From: Actinomycetota bacterium
GTDB taxonomy: Bacteria > Actinomycetota > Geothermincolia > Geothermincolales > RBG-13-55-18
Assembly: GCA_040757835.1 (NCBI GenBank)
Contig: JBFLWJ010000004.1
Coordinates: 26,026 to 90,025, forward strand
Length of the DNA stretch: 64,000 bases
Direction of reading: 5' to 3'
Within the stretch, counting starts at the first letter, position 1, and each line of letters starts with the position of its first letter. Position numbers and translations under genes: made by a program. The notes under the pieces are model-generated. The model did no database searches and had not been told where the DNA came from. It saw nothing but the letters and a program-made list of their open reading frames with translations. Shown piece by piece: positions 54,241-63,100 of the stretch.

Positions 54241-55212
54241 TTATTTCGAGAGCATCATGGCCAGCCGCCACAGGGACATGTTCAGCTCCTTTCGCCTGGA
54301 GGTGACCTCCTGCAGCGGCACGTAGTCTACGTCGGAGTTCTTCCACCCCACCAGCACCCCCTGCTTCCCCTCCACCAGGGCCCGGACGGCCGCCGACCCC
54401 AGGCGCGTGGCCAGGTAGCGGTCGAAGACGGTGGGGGAACCACCCCGCTGCACGTGGCCGAGGATGGTCACCCTGAGCTCGAAGTCGAACTCGTCCAGGT
54501 GCTCCTCGATGTAGGCGGCGATCTTCTCCACGCCGTTCTTCGCGCCGTCGGTGACCACCGCCATGGCGAACCTCTTGCCCTGCTCGTGGGCCAGGCTCAG
54601 CTCCCGGGCCACTTCCGCGGGCTCCAGCTCGAACTCCGGCGTGACGATGACCTCGGCTCCGCTGGCGATGCCCGACATCAGGGCCAGGTACCCGTACTGC
54701 CTGCCCATGACCTCGACCAGAAAAGCGCGGTGGTGGGAATCGGCGGTGGTGCTGATGCGGTCGAGGGAATCGACGATGGTGTTGAGGGCGGTATCGACGC
54801 CGATGCATATGTCCGAGCCGTAGAGGTCGTTGTCCACGGTGGAGGCCACGCCCACCACCGGGAACCCGTGCCCGTGGATGGCCAGGGAACCCCGCTGGGA
54901 GCCGTTGCCGCCGATGACGATGAGCCCCTCCACCTCCCCCTCGACGAGGTTGTGGACAGCCCGGCGCTGTACCCCCTCGTCCAGGAAGGCCTCGAACCGA
55001 GAAGTCCCCAGGATTGTCCCCCCGCGGTTCATGTTCTCCCTCAACTCGTGGGGGTCGAGGCCCGTGAGATCGCCGCCCGCCAGCCCCTCGTATCCCCCGC
55101 GCACCCCGACTATCTCCACCCTCATGTCCCTGCCCATCTGGTAGATGGCGTTGAGCGCGGTGTTCATGCCGGGCGCGTCGCCCCCGCTGGTCACCACGGC
55201 TATGCGTCTCAT
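54241..55212 (-). CDS. pfkA: 6-phosphofructokinase
   Basis: At 323 residues this is the bacterial PFK length, with TSGGDAPGMNTALNAIY, IGGNGSQRGS (residues 100-109), STVDNDLYGSDICIGVDTAL and VLGHVQRGGSP-like ILGHVQRGGSPTVFDRYLAT. The catalytic Asp127 is kept. Odd points against E. coli numbering, which aligns without gaps here: Asp103, a Mg-ATP ligand, is Asn103; Gly104 (favouring ATP) is kept; Gly124 is Ser. Phosphoryl donor (ATP or pyrophosphate) is therefore uncertain. Start is the ATG at 55212; a longer frame above it is the shadow of the aldolase gene. It follows the aldolase by 14 bases. Confidence 0.93.
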   Translation of the reverse strand: MRRIAVVTSGGDAPGMNTALNAIYQMGRDMRVEIVGVRGGYEGLAGGDLTGLDPHELRENMNRGGTILGTSRFEAFLDEGVQRRAVHNLVEGEVEGLIVIGGNGSQRGSLAIHGHGFPVVGVASTVDNDLYGSDICIGVDTALNTIVDSLDRISTTADSHHRAFLVEVMGRQYGYLALMSGIASGAEVIVTPEFELEPAEVARELSLAHEQGKRFAMAVVTDGAKNGVEKIAAYIEEHLDEFDFELRVTILGHVQRGGSPTVFDRYLATRLGSAAVRALVEGKQGVLVGWKNSDVDYVPLQEVTSRRKELNMSLWRLAMMLSK

Positions 55213-55226
55213 GCGCGCCCCCCGTT

Positions 55227-56351
55227 TCAGGCCACGGTTATCTCCTGGCACAGGTAGACGTCCTGGATGGCGCGGAAGATCTCGATACCCTCGGCCATGG
55301 GCCGCTGGAAGGTCTTTCTGCCGCTGATCAGGCCCATGCCCCCGGCCCGCTTGTTGATCACCGCCGTGCGCACCGCTTCCCGCAGGTCGTCCCCGCCCGA
55401 GCCTCCGCCGGAGTTGATGAGGCCCACCCTGCCCATGTAATTGTTGACCACCTGGTAGCGGGCGAGGTCGATGGGGTGGTCGGAGCAGAGCTCGCCGTAC
55501 ATCCTCTCGTCGTATTTTCCGTAGGAGGTGCCGGACTCGTTCAGCACCGCGTAACCCCCGTTCTTGTCCGGGAGCTTCTGTTTGATGATGTCGGCCTCTA
55601 TGCTGGCGCCGATGTAGTCGGCCTGCCCGGTGAGGTCGGCTGACGTGCTGAAATCCCTGCCCGCCTTGGTAAAGGCCTCGTTGCGCAGGTAGCACCAGAG
55701 GATGGTCCCCATGCCCAGCTCGTGCGCCTGCCGGAAGGCCTCGCTCACCTCCACGATCTGTCGCCTGCTCTCCTCCGAGCCAAAGTAGACCGTCGCCCCG
55801 ACGGCCACGGCGCCCAGGTCGAAGCCCTGCTTCACGCCGGCGAAGAAGACCTGGTCGTAGCGGTTTGGAAAACTTAGCAGTTCGTTGTGGTTCAGCTTGA
55901 GGATGAAGGGTATCCTGTGGGCGTAGCGGCGGGCCACGCTTCCCAGCACCCCCAGGGTGGTGGCCACCCCGTTGCACCCCGCCTCGATGGCCAGCCGCAC
56001 GATGTTCTCGGGGTCGAAGTAGATGGGGTTGGGCGCGAAGGAAGCGCCCGCGGAGTGCTCGATGCCCTGGTCCACGGGGAGGATGGAGAGGTATCCCGTC
56101 CCGGCCAGCCTGCCGTGGCCGAAGAGCGCACCAAGGTTCCTCAGCACCGGGACCGGGCGGTCGGAGGGGAGGAAGATCCGCTCGATCCAGTCCGGGCCAG
56201 GAAGGTGGAGGCCGTCCTTGCTTATCCGGGGCGAATCGAAGGCGAGGAGTTGTTCCGCCTCCCCTCCCAGAATCCTCTCGATGTCCTGGAGTCCCATGGC
56301 CATGACCTCCCGTGTCCCTGGCGATACCACCTGGCCCGACAGCACTTTCAT
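55227..56351 (-). CDS. fbaB: Class I fructose-bisphosphate aldolase (archaeal/DhnA type)
   Basis: The 374-residue DhnA-type aldolase shows [44 protein letters not shown] and [19 protein letters not shown], in which Lys of GRKTFQ is the Schiff-base residue, with [12 protein letters not shown] and [11 protein letters not shown] near the phosphate site. It splits fructose 1,6-bisphosphate or runs the reverse for gluconeogenesis. Cotranscribed with the phosphofructokinase, giving a two-gene glycolytic unit. Confidence 0.94.
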   Translation of the reverse strand: MKVLSGQVVSPGTREVMAMGLQDIERILGGEAEQLLAFDSPRISKDGLHLPGPDWIERIFLPSDRPVPVLRNLGALFGHGRLAGTGYLSILPVDQGIEHSAGASFAPNPIYFDPENIVRLAIEAGCNGVATTLGVLGSVARRYAHRIPFILKLNHNELLSFPNRYDQVFFAGVKQGFDLGAVAVGATVYFGSEESRRQIVEVSEAFRQAHELGMGTILWCYLRNEAFTKAGRDFSTSADLTGQADYIGASIEADIIKQKLPDKNGGYAVLNESGTSYGKYDERMYGELCSDHPIDLARYQVVNNYMGRVGLINSGGGSGGDDLREAVRTAVINKRAGGMGLISGRKTFQRPMAEGIEIFRAIQDVYLCQEITVA

Positions 56352-56393
56352 GCCCTGCCCTCAAGCATAACTAAAAGCAGGTGAGATGGCTAC

Positions 56394-56489
56394 GTGAACG
56401 TGCGTGGCTCTGATATCAACTGGGGAACACTGTTCATGGAACTCATCGCGGGACTGGGACTGCTCATCGCGGGCATGTTCAAGTTCTGA
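56394..56489 (+). CDS. Possible 31-residue single-membrane-span peptide
   Basis: From GTG 56394 the frame reads NVRGSDINWGTLFMELIAGL, then GLLIAGMFKF and a TGA: one hydrophobic helix ended by Lys. AGGTGAG nine bases before is only a fair ribosome binding site. It lies in the 147-base gap between the aldolase start and the aminotransferase stop, and its third-codon G/C pattern looks coding. Real translation is uncertain. Confidence 0.35.
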   Translation: MNVRGSDINWGTLFMELIAGLGLLIAGMFKF

Positions 56490-56498
56490 GCGGCCTCA

Positions 56499-57761
56499 TC
56501 AGGCAGTGGCGCCCTCCAGGGCCGCGCCCACCTCGCCCAGCATGGCGTCAAGGGCCTCCAGCACCTGGCGCGCCTGCTCCTCCTGGATGATCAGCGGCGG
56601 CAGGACCTGGCTCACCGAGGAGTCGTTGTTGGCGTAGATGGTGAGGATGCCGTGGCGGAAGCCGGCCAGGGTCATGAGGGGGCCGCAGTATTCTCCAGCC
56701 ATCTTAAGCCCCATCATCAGGCCCCGCTGCCGCGCCTCGACCAGGACGGAGGGGTGTTTGCCCGCGAGTTCGCGGAAGCCCGCCGCGAACACGCCGGCCA
56801 TCTCCCGCACGTGTTCCAGGAAACCCTCCTCCTCCAGGATGTCCAGCACTTCCAGGGCGGCATAGCACCCCACCTCCGAGCCTCCGAAGGTGGAGACGTG
56901 GATGAAGGGATTTTCATCGAAGAAGTCGTTGAGGCGGTCGTCGTAGATGGTGGCGGTGATGGGGTAGATGCCGCCCGAGAGCCCCTTGGCGGTGACCAGG
57001 ACGTCGGGGACGACCCCGTAGGTGTCGATGCCCCACACCTCGCCGCACCTCCCCAATCCGGTCTGCACCTCGTCGATGATCATCAGCGCGCCGGTGCGGT
57101 CGCACAGTTCGCGCACCCCGGCGTAGAAGTCCTCCGGCGGCACGGCGATGCCCAGGGTGGCGGGGATCGTCTCGAAGATGACCGCAGCGGTGTCCCCGCC
57201 CACGGACTCCTCCAGGGCCTCCAGGTCGCCGAAGGGCACCTGGGAGAAACCCGGCGGCAGGGGCCCGAAGGGTGCGCTGTACTTGGGGTCTCCGGTGGCC
57301 ATGGCCAGCCCGGTGTGGCCGTGATATCCCCCGATGGCGGAGATGATCCCCGGCCGCCCGCTGTGGCCGCGGGCGAGCTTGATGGCGGTGTCGATGGCCT
57401 CGCCGCCGCCCACGCCGAAGACGACGCGGTTGAGGTCCCCGGGGCAGATGGCGGCCAGACGCTCCGCCAGGCGGGCGCGGTGTTCGCTGACCAGGTGGTG
57501 GTTGCCTATGTCCAGCTCCTCCAGGGCGCGCTTGAGGGCGGCGACCACGCGTGGGTTGCGGTGCCCCAGGTTGAAGACGCCGCCGTTGCTGTGGCAGTTG
57601 ATGAGGCGGGTGCCGTCCAGGTCCCACACGTACACGCCTTCCCGCCGGCCGAAGACGAAGTCGATGCCCACCTGCTCGAAGAACTTCGCCTTGCCGCTTG
57701 AGACGTGGCGGGCGAAACGCTCCACCACCTCGTCCTTGGGGTCCCGTCCGATGAGGCTCAT
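56499..57761 (-). CDS. Class III aminotransferase (PLP-dependent)
   Basis: The 420-residue enzyme has LINCHSNGGVFNLGHRNPRV, FGVGGGEAIDTAIKLARGHS (PLP phosphate site), IIDEVQTGLGRCGEVWGID (Asp for pyridine N) and VTAKGLSGGIYP with the Schiff-base Lys. This group covers acetylornithine, 4-aminobutyrate and diaminobutyrate aminotransferases; residues here do not decide. The ATG at 57761 follows GAGGGGGG and lies 11 bases after the stop of the upstream gene, so both are cotranscribed. The longer frame from 57878 is the shadow of that gene. Confidence 0.92.
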   Translation of the reverse strand: MSLIGRDPKDEVVERFARHVSSGKAKFFEQVGIDFVFGRREGVYVWDLDGTRLINCHSNGGVFNLGHRNPRVVAALKRALEELDIGNHHLVSEHRARLAERLAAICPGDLNRVVFGVGGGEAIDTAIKLARGHSGRPGIISAIGGYHGHTGLAMATGDPKYSAPFGPLPPGFSQVPFGDLEALEESVGGDTAAVIFETIPATLGIAVPPEDFYAGVRELCDRTGALMIIDEVQTGLGRCGEVWGIDTYGVVPDVLVTAKGLSGGIYPITATIYDDRLNDFFDENPFIHVSTFGGSEVGCYAALEVLDILEEEGFLEHVREMAGVFAAGFRELAGKHPSVLVEARQRGLMMGLKMAGEYCGPLMTLAGFRHGILTIYANNDSSVSQVLPPLIIQEEQARQVLEALDAMLGEVGAALEGATA

Positions 57762-57772
57762 ACCATCCCCCC

Positions 57773-58753
57773 TCACTTCCTCTTGATCTTCCCCGGCAGG
57801 ATGTAGGGGTATTCCCGCCGCAGCAGCCTGGTATGGATGAAGCGGTCCAATTTGCGCAGCGCCAGATAGAGGGCCCATATGATGCGGTCCTCGCGGTAGT
57901 AGGAATCAACGTCCTTGCGGGAGATGGGCTCTATCCCCAGTTGCGCGGCCTCTTCCGAGAAGAAGGCGTTGGCCTCGTCGATGAGGGCCGGGATGAGCTC
58001 CGCCCTCTGCTCCTTGTAGAAATTGGCGATGAGGTCGATGGTCACCAGGCGGAAGTCATAGTAACGCGTCATCACGTCCTCCAGGAAGAAGAGGCGGATG
58101 AGCCAGACCAGGAAGGAGGGGGCGCTGCGCAGGAACAGCTCCGGGTCCAGCTGCTCGCGGCCGTCCACGCGGAAGAGGGGCGTGCTGGTGTCCATGTAGA
58201 GGAAGCGGGTCTCCGGGCCGACATGGGGTGAAGCCTCGTCATAGCCGTCGATGGACCAGTTGGATATCTGGCCGTCGATGGCCACCTCCAGGCCCCCGGC
58301 CTCGCGGTTGAAGTCCCACACCTTCCTCATCTCCCGCAGAACCATGCGCACCAGCGCCGGCACCTCGAGGTCCGGAAGGCTGTGGATGGCGCGGTTGCCG
58401 ATGGAGGCGGCGGGGAGCTGTTTCTGGATGATGTAGAAGACGGGGCGTCCGCCCGCGGTGACGAACTCAGCGTGGCCGTAGGTCGGCAGGTCCAGCCCTA
58501 CCTCTGCGGTGAGGATGCGGTTATACTCTCGGTAGCTCTCCAGGTAAGGGGCTATCTCGCCCCTGTCCTTGAAGATGGGCAGCCGCTTGAAGGCATAGCC
58601 CTCCATGCCCTCCGCCCGTATTTCGAAGACGGTGCTTATCTCGCCGTAACCGAGCACCTTCGCGGGGGTGCGGCTGCGCTCGGGATGCCTGGGGTCCAGC
58701 CCCCGCTCGAACTCCTCGAGCAGCTCTACGTCGATTTGCAGCTCGTCCATCAT
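57773..58753 (-). CDS. Kinase-like protein, DUF6206-type
   Basis: The 326-residue protein has a degenerate protein-kinase/aminoglycoside-phosphotransferase pattern: LGYGEISTVFEIRAEGMEGY (Gly-rich loop), AFKRLPIF with a candidate Lys, FYIIQKQLP hinge, GGLEVAIDGQISNWSIDGYD at the catalytic-loop place, and TRFLYMDTSTPLFR where the metal-binding Asp would be. I think it is the DUF6206 family but am not certain of the number. A small-molecule phosphotransferase acting with the coupled aminotransferase would fit the operon. Confidence 0.6.
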   Translation of the reverse strand: MMDELQIDVELLEEFERGLDPRHPERSRTPAKVLGYGEISTVFEIRAEGMEGYAFKRLPIFKDRGEIAPYLESYREYNRILTAEVGLDLPTYGHAEFVTAGGRPVFYIIQKQLPAASIGNRAIHSLPDLEVPALVRMVLREMRKVWDFNREAGGLEVAIDGQISNWSIDGYDEASPHVGPETRFLYMDTSTPLFRVDGREQLDPELFLRSAPSFLVWLIRLFFLEDVMTRYYDFRLVTIDLIANFYKEQRAELIPALIDEANAFFSEEAAQLGIEPISRKDVDSYYREDRIIWALYLALRKLDRFIHTRLLRREYPYILPGKIKRK

Positions 58754-58873
58754 CCGTCATCGCCTCCCGCTGCTTATCCGAAAACCCTCGTATTTGCGAG
58801 GCTCGCCATCGGCCTCAAGCCTTCGGGTTCGCACATGCACATATCCCACCGCCGTGAGGACCGGCCAGGGGGA

Positions 58874-59356
58874 CTATTCCTCTCCCTCGCCGCTCTCTTC
58901 GCCGGCCTTCGCCTGCTTTCCTTTTCCCGCGACCCGGCCGGCGGTCAGGCCGGCAAGGAAGGTGAGGATGGCCAGGACCGCAAAGGGAAGAGCCTTGGCC
59001 AGGGGGCACTCCTTGCCGGCCTCCTCCTCGCCTTTTCTCTCTTCCACCACCGCGCCCTTGTCCTCTTCTTCATCCTCGTCTTCCCCGGTCTCCGCCTCTT
59101 CTTCCTCGCTCTCCTCCTCGTCTTCCTCGTAATCCGGGGACTTCCAGCTCAGCTCGATCTCCAGCTCCTGCTTGCCCTTCTTCTCCTCCAGTTCCACTTC
59201 CAGCTCGACGTCCTGCAGCGGCTTGAAGGACAGGGGTCCCTCGTCGCCGATGATGGTGAACCCGCCTTGCCTGAGCTCGTCCACCAGCTCCTGCAGGTAA
59301 TCCGCCACCTTTTCCAGCGGCATGGTCTCCTCGTAGGTGACCTTTTTCTTGCCCAT
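58874..59356 (-). CDS. Amphi-Trp domain protein with acidic linker and C-terminal membrane helix
   Basis: Residues 1-75 form an amphi-Trp domain (VTYEETMPLEKVADYLQELV, then KPLQDVELEVELEEKKGKQE ending ELSWKSP). Residues 76-115 are almost entirely Glu/Asp, and residues 120-145 are a membrane helix (LPFAVLAILTFLAGLTAGRV) with a Lys/Glu tail. The strong acidic tract would be unusual if cytoplasmic tail charge were random. Role unknown; amphi-Trp domains occur in archaea and anaerobic bacteria. Confidence 0.8.
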   Translation of the reverse strand: MGKKKVTYEETMPLEKVADYLQELVDELRQGGFTIIGDEGPLSFKPLQDVELEVELEEKKGKQELEIELSWKSPDYEEDEEESEEEEAETGEDEDEEEDKGAVVEERKGEEEAGKECPLAKALPFAVLAILTFLAGLTAGRVAGKGKQAKAGEESGEGEE

Positions 59357-59403
59357 CTCCGCGACCTCCTCTTTCGCCTGGTTCCGGCTGTTTCCATGTT
59401 AAG

Positions 59404-59420
59404 GTTCCCAAGACGGGAAC
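59404..59420. promoter_or_regulatory. Inverted repeat GTTCCC-AAGAC-GGGAAC upstream of the amphi-Trp gene
   Basis: Perfect six-base arms with a five-base spacer lie 47 bases upstream of the ATG at 59356. In a 252-base gap without genes this is the only candidate operator. Confidence 0.4.
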
Positions 59421-59608
59421 GCCATAAACCGCTGGCGCGGCAGGCAAGACCTGGGCGCAGGAGAGGTATCGGCGCTGCTTATGGCGTCGAGCGGGAGGTC
59501 TCCGCGGCAGGAAAAGACGGCACAGTCGATCTCCGTCCCGGTCCATAAGGCGCCGTTAGCGTGCCATGCAGTATCGCCGTTTTATTCCCGGCCTTTGGGG
59601 AGATGCCG

Positions 59609-60037
59609 CTACTGCTGGATGCCGAGCTCCTCCAGCAATGCCTCGAGGGACTTCTCTATCTCTGTCTGGGTATCCGCAAGGGACACCTTCCAGCCCCCGC
59701 CCTCCTTGAACAGGACCATATCGAACTCCATGGGTTTATCCAGGCCGGTAAGGGTAAACGAGGTCATCACCCTTGCCTCATCCCCGGCGACTGAAGCGTC
59801 GCCCATGGTGTAACCCTCTATGCCCTCGGAGCCGCCCTCGACCAGCTCCTCCTTGCTGATCCCCTCTTTGCTGGCCTCGGTGACGACGGCCCAGGCGGCG
59901 TCCCCGTCCTCGTCCAGCATCGCCTGCACGAACTTGTCGGCCACCTGCTCCGGGGTGTCCGCGCCCCCGCACCCCAGGCCGCCGAGGCACGAGGTCGCCA
60001 GCGCCAGGAGAAGGAACGCGATGGCTGCTCTCTTCAT
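59609..60037 (-). CDS. Small lipoprotein with NTF2-like (DUF4878-type) domain
   Basis: The 142-residue protein has a lipoprotein signal (MKRAAIAFLLLALATSCLGG), with ATSC as the probable lipobox, then a 110-residue NTF2-like fold: DTPEQVADKFVQAMLDEDGD, AAWAVVTEASKEG, and the strands VMTSFTLTGLDKPMEFDMVL and GGWKVSLAD. Such domains occur in Gram-positive lipoproteins of unknown function. ATG 60037 follows AGAGGTGGG; ATG 60040 is too close. It lies downstream of nothing recognised as a partner. Confidence 0.82.
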   Translation of the reverse strand: MKRAAIAFLLLALATSCLGGLGCGGADTPEQVADKFVQAMLDEDGDAAWAVVTEASKEGISKEELVEGGSEGIEGYTMGDASVAGDEARVMTSFTLTGLDKPMEFDMVLFKEGGGWKVSLADTQTEIEKSLEALLEELGIQQ

Positions 60038-60190
60038 CATCCCACCTCTTTCCGGAGCCGTGTCGTCACCCATCTGTTCTCCGCCAGGCAGGTAAAAGCC
60101 TTCAATTGCGGAGCCCCACAGTTTGGAGGTGGAGCCCCGCTCCCCTCGCGTATTTCAGCACCGCCACCAAACTTGACGACGTTGCACGCC

Positions 60191-63100
60191 CTAGTTCACG
60201 GTGAAGGTGACACCCCCCGAGGTGCCTCCCGACGTGGTCACCTTGATCAGCTTGGCGCCCGCGCCGATGGATGGCACCCTGACCTTGATCTGGGTGCTTG
60301 ACCAGGAGGCGTAGCTGGTCGCCTTTACGCTCCCGAACTTCACGTATGAGGTGCCCCGGGTAGCTCCGAATCCGGTACCGGTGATGGTCACTACCGTACC
60401 CACCGGTCCTGAGGTGGGGGTAATCCTGGTGATGCGCGGGACCACCTTGAAGGCGGTCCCGTTGGACTTGCCCCCGGCCGTGGTCACCGTGAGGTTGACC
60501 GCGCCTGCAGCCTCCGCGGGCACCTTGACCTTGATCTGGGTGCTTGACCAGGAGGTGTAGCTGGTCGCCTTGACGCTCCCGAAGGAGACGTACGAGGTCC
60601 CCTGCGTCGCCCCGAATCCCGTCCCGGTCACGGTCACCACCGTGCCGGATACTCCGGATGCCGGAGTCATCGCGCTTATGTAGGGCTTCACCTTGAAGGC
60701 GACCCCGTCGGATTGCCCCCCGCCCGTGGTAACCGTCAGGTTCACCGCTCCGGAGGCTCCCGCCGGCACCAGGCATTTTATCTGGTTGTCCGTCCAGGCG
60801 GTAAGATCGTGGGCTATCACGTTCCCGAATGAGACATACGAGCTTTCATTCGGTTCCCCGAAGTTGGCCCCGTCGATAGTCACCTCCGTGCCGGTCTGGC
60901 CCACAGTGGGGGAGACGGAATAGATGGCCGGCGTGGGTATGAGGGCGAAGACCACCGCGACATCGTGGCCGTATGTGACATTGGCGATCGCGTAGGGATT
61001 GGATACGGCCTGCAGGGCGCCGTTGTCCCAGATGGAGGCGATGCGGTAGCCGGGGTCGGGGTAGATGGTCACGGACGCAGCTTCGCCGTAGTAGACCTTC
61101 TGGGTAGGAGGCGCGGCCGCGCCGTGGCCGCCCAGCACCGAGGCGGTGACGGTGAAGTCCTGCGGGAGCATATAGACTTCGATGAAATGGTCTGCATCGA
61201 CGCCCGCGATCACGTAGGGGCTGGCCGCGCCCATGACCACGCCGTTGTCGACTATGCTGACGATGCGGTACCCGGGCTCCGGGTTGATGCCGATGCTCGC
61301 GGTGGCCCCATAGTCCACTGTCTGGACCTCCGGGAAGACAGTGCCCACGATGGGATCGCAATCGGCGTCGATGGTGAAGGTGTCGATGGCGAAGACCACG
61401 TACACGTTATGGTCTTCCAACACCTGGTCGATGACGTAGGGGTTGGCCACGGTATGCATGGCGCCGTTGTCCCAGATGGAGGCGATATGGTAACCGGGGT
61501 CGGGGTAGATACTGATGGTGGCGCCGTTTTTGTAGACAACCGTCTGGGCCGCCGGGGCCACCGTGCCGTGCCCTCCCGGAACGGAGGCTCTCACCGTGCA
61601 GTCGTTCTTCTCGAAGGAGACCATCACGACGTGTTCTTCGCGCACGCTCTCGATGGTATAGGTGCAGCTGTGGTAGGGGTCGGCAACGGGAGGCTGGACC
61701 ACGCCGTTGTCTTCTATGCGCACTATATGGTATCCGGGATCGGGGTTGATAACGATGTAGGCGGGATCCGGGCATTCCACTTCCTGGGTCGCCGGGTCGA
61801 CCTCGCCGCTGCCGGAGAATACGTTGGCGTACACGTTGAAACGATCCTCGCCGAAAGTCACTTTCACTTCGTGGTCCTCGGCGATGCTCATGACCCCGTA
61901 GTTCATGAAATATTGGTTGGTTATGGCCTGTGGGACGCCGTTATCGGTTATCGCGCTTATCTTGTAGCCGGTGTCCGGCCAGATCAGGATGCTGGCGTTG
62001 TCCCCGAATTCGGCTGCCTGGACCGCCGGCAGGATGATGCCGTGACCCCACTCGATGGAGGCGGTCACGGTGTAGGTGTTGAGGGCGAAAGTCACCACTA
62101 CTGTGTGATCGGCGGCGACGCCGCTGATGACATAGGGATTGGCGATGGGTGGGTAGGCGCCGTTGTCTTCTATGGAGGCGATGTGGTACCCGGGGTCGGG
62201 GGTGATGTTGATGGCGGCGTTTTCCCCGTGATTCACCTTCTGGGTGTCGGGGTTCACCGTGCCGCCCCCACCGGATACCGCGGCATCCACGGTATAGTTG
62301 TCCAGGGCGAAGACCACGTACACGTCATGGTCCTCGACGACGTTGTTGATGACGTAGGGATTGGCCACGGCCTGTGGGGCTCCGTTGTCCCAGATGGAGG
62401 CGACTTGATAATGGGGGTCGGGGTAGATATAGACGGTGGCGGTGCCGCTATATTCCGTGGATTGGCTCACCGGGACCACCGTGCCGTGTCCGCCCAGCGC
62501 AAAGGCGTTCACGGCGAGGGTGTCGAGCGCAAAAGTCACGATTACGGTGTGGTCCGAAGCGACTCCCGTGATCACATAGGGATTGGCGATGGGCGGATAG
62601 GAGCCGTTGTCTTCTATGGAGGCGATGTGATACCCGGGGTCCGGGGTGATGTCGATAAAGGCGTTTTCCCCGTGGTTCACCGTCTGGGTGGCAGGGTTCA
62701 CCGCACCGCCCCCGCCGGATACCACGGCATCCACGCTATAGGTATCCGGGGCGAAGACCACCTCGACGTCATGGTCATTGAGGACGCCGGTGATGACATA
62801 GGGGTTGGCGTTGGACTGCAGGGCACCGTTATCCCAGATGGCGGCGACGTGATAGTGGGGGTCGGGGTAGATGTAGACGGAGGCGCTGCCCAGGCGGAAC
62901 ACGGTCTGGGTTGCGGGGGCCACGACGCCGTGACCTCCCGCCACGGACGCATTCACGTCGTAGGAGTGGGTTACAGTGAGGGCGCCCGCGCGGGTGCCGC
63001 TCTGCCCGTCGGGGTTCTGCACCTGGACGTCCCATACTCCCACGGCGGCGCCACTGAGGTCGAAGTCGCAGGTTATCTGTCCCCCGGAGACCACGACCAC

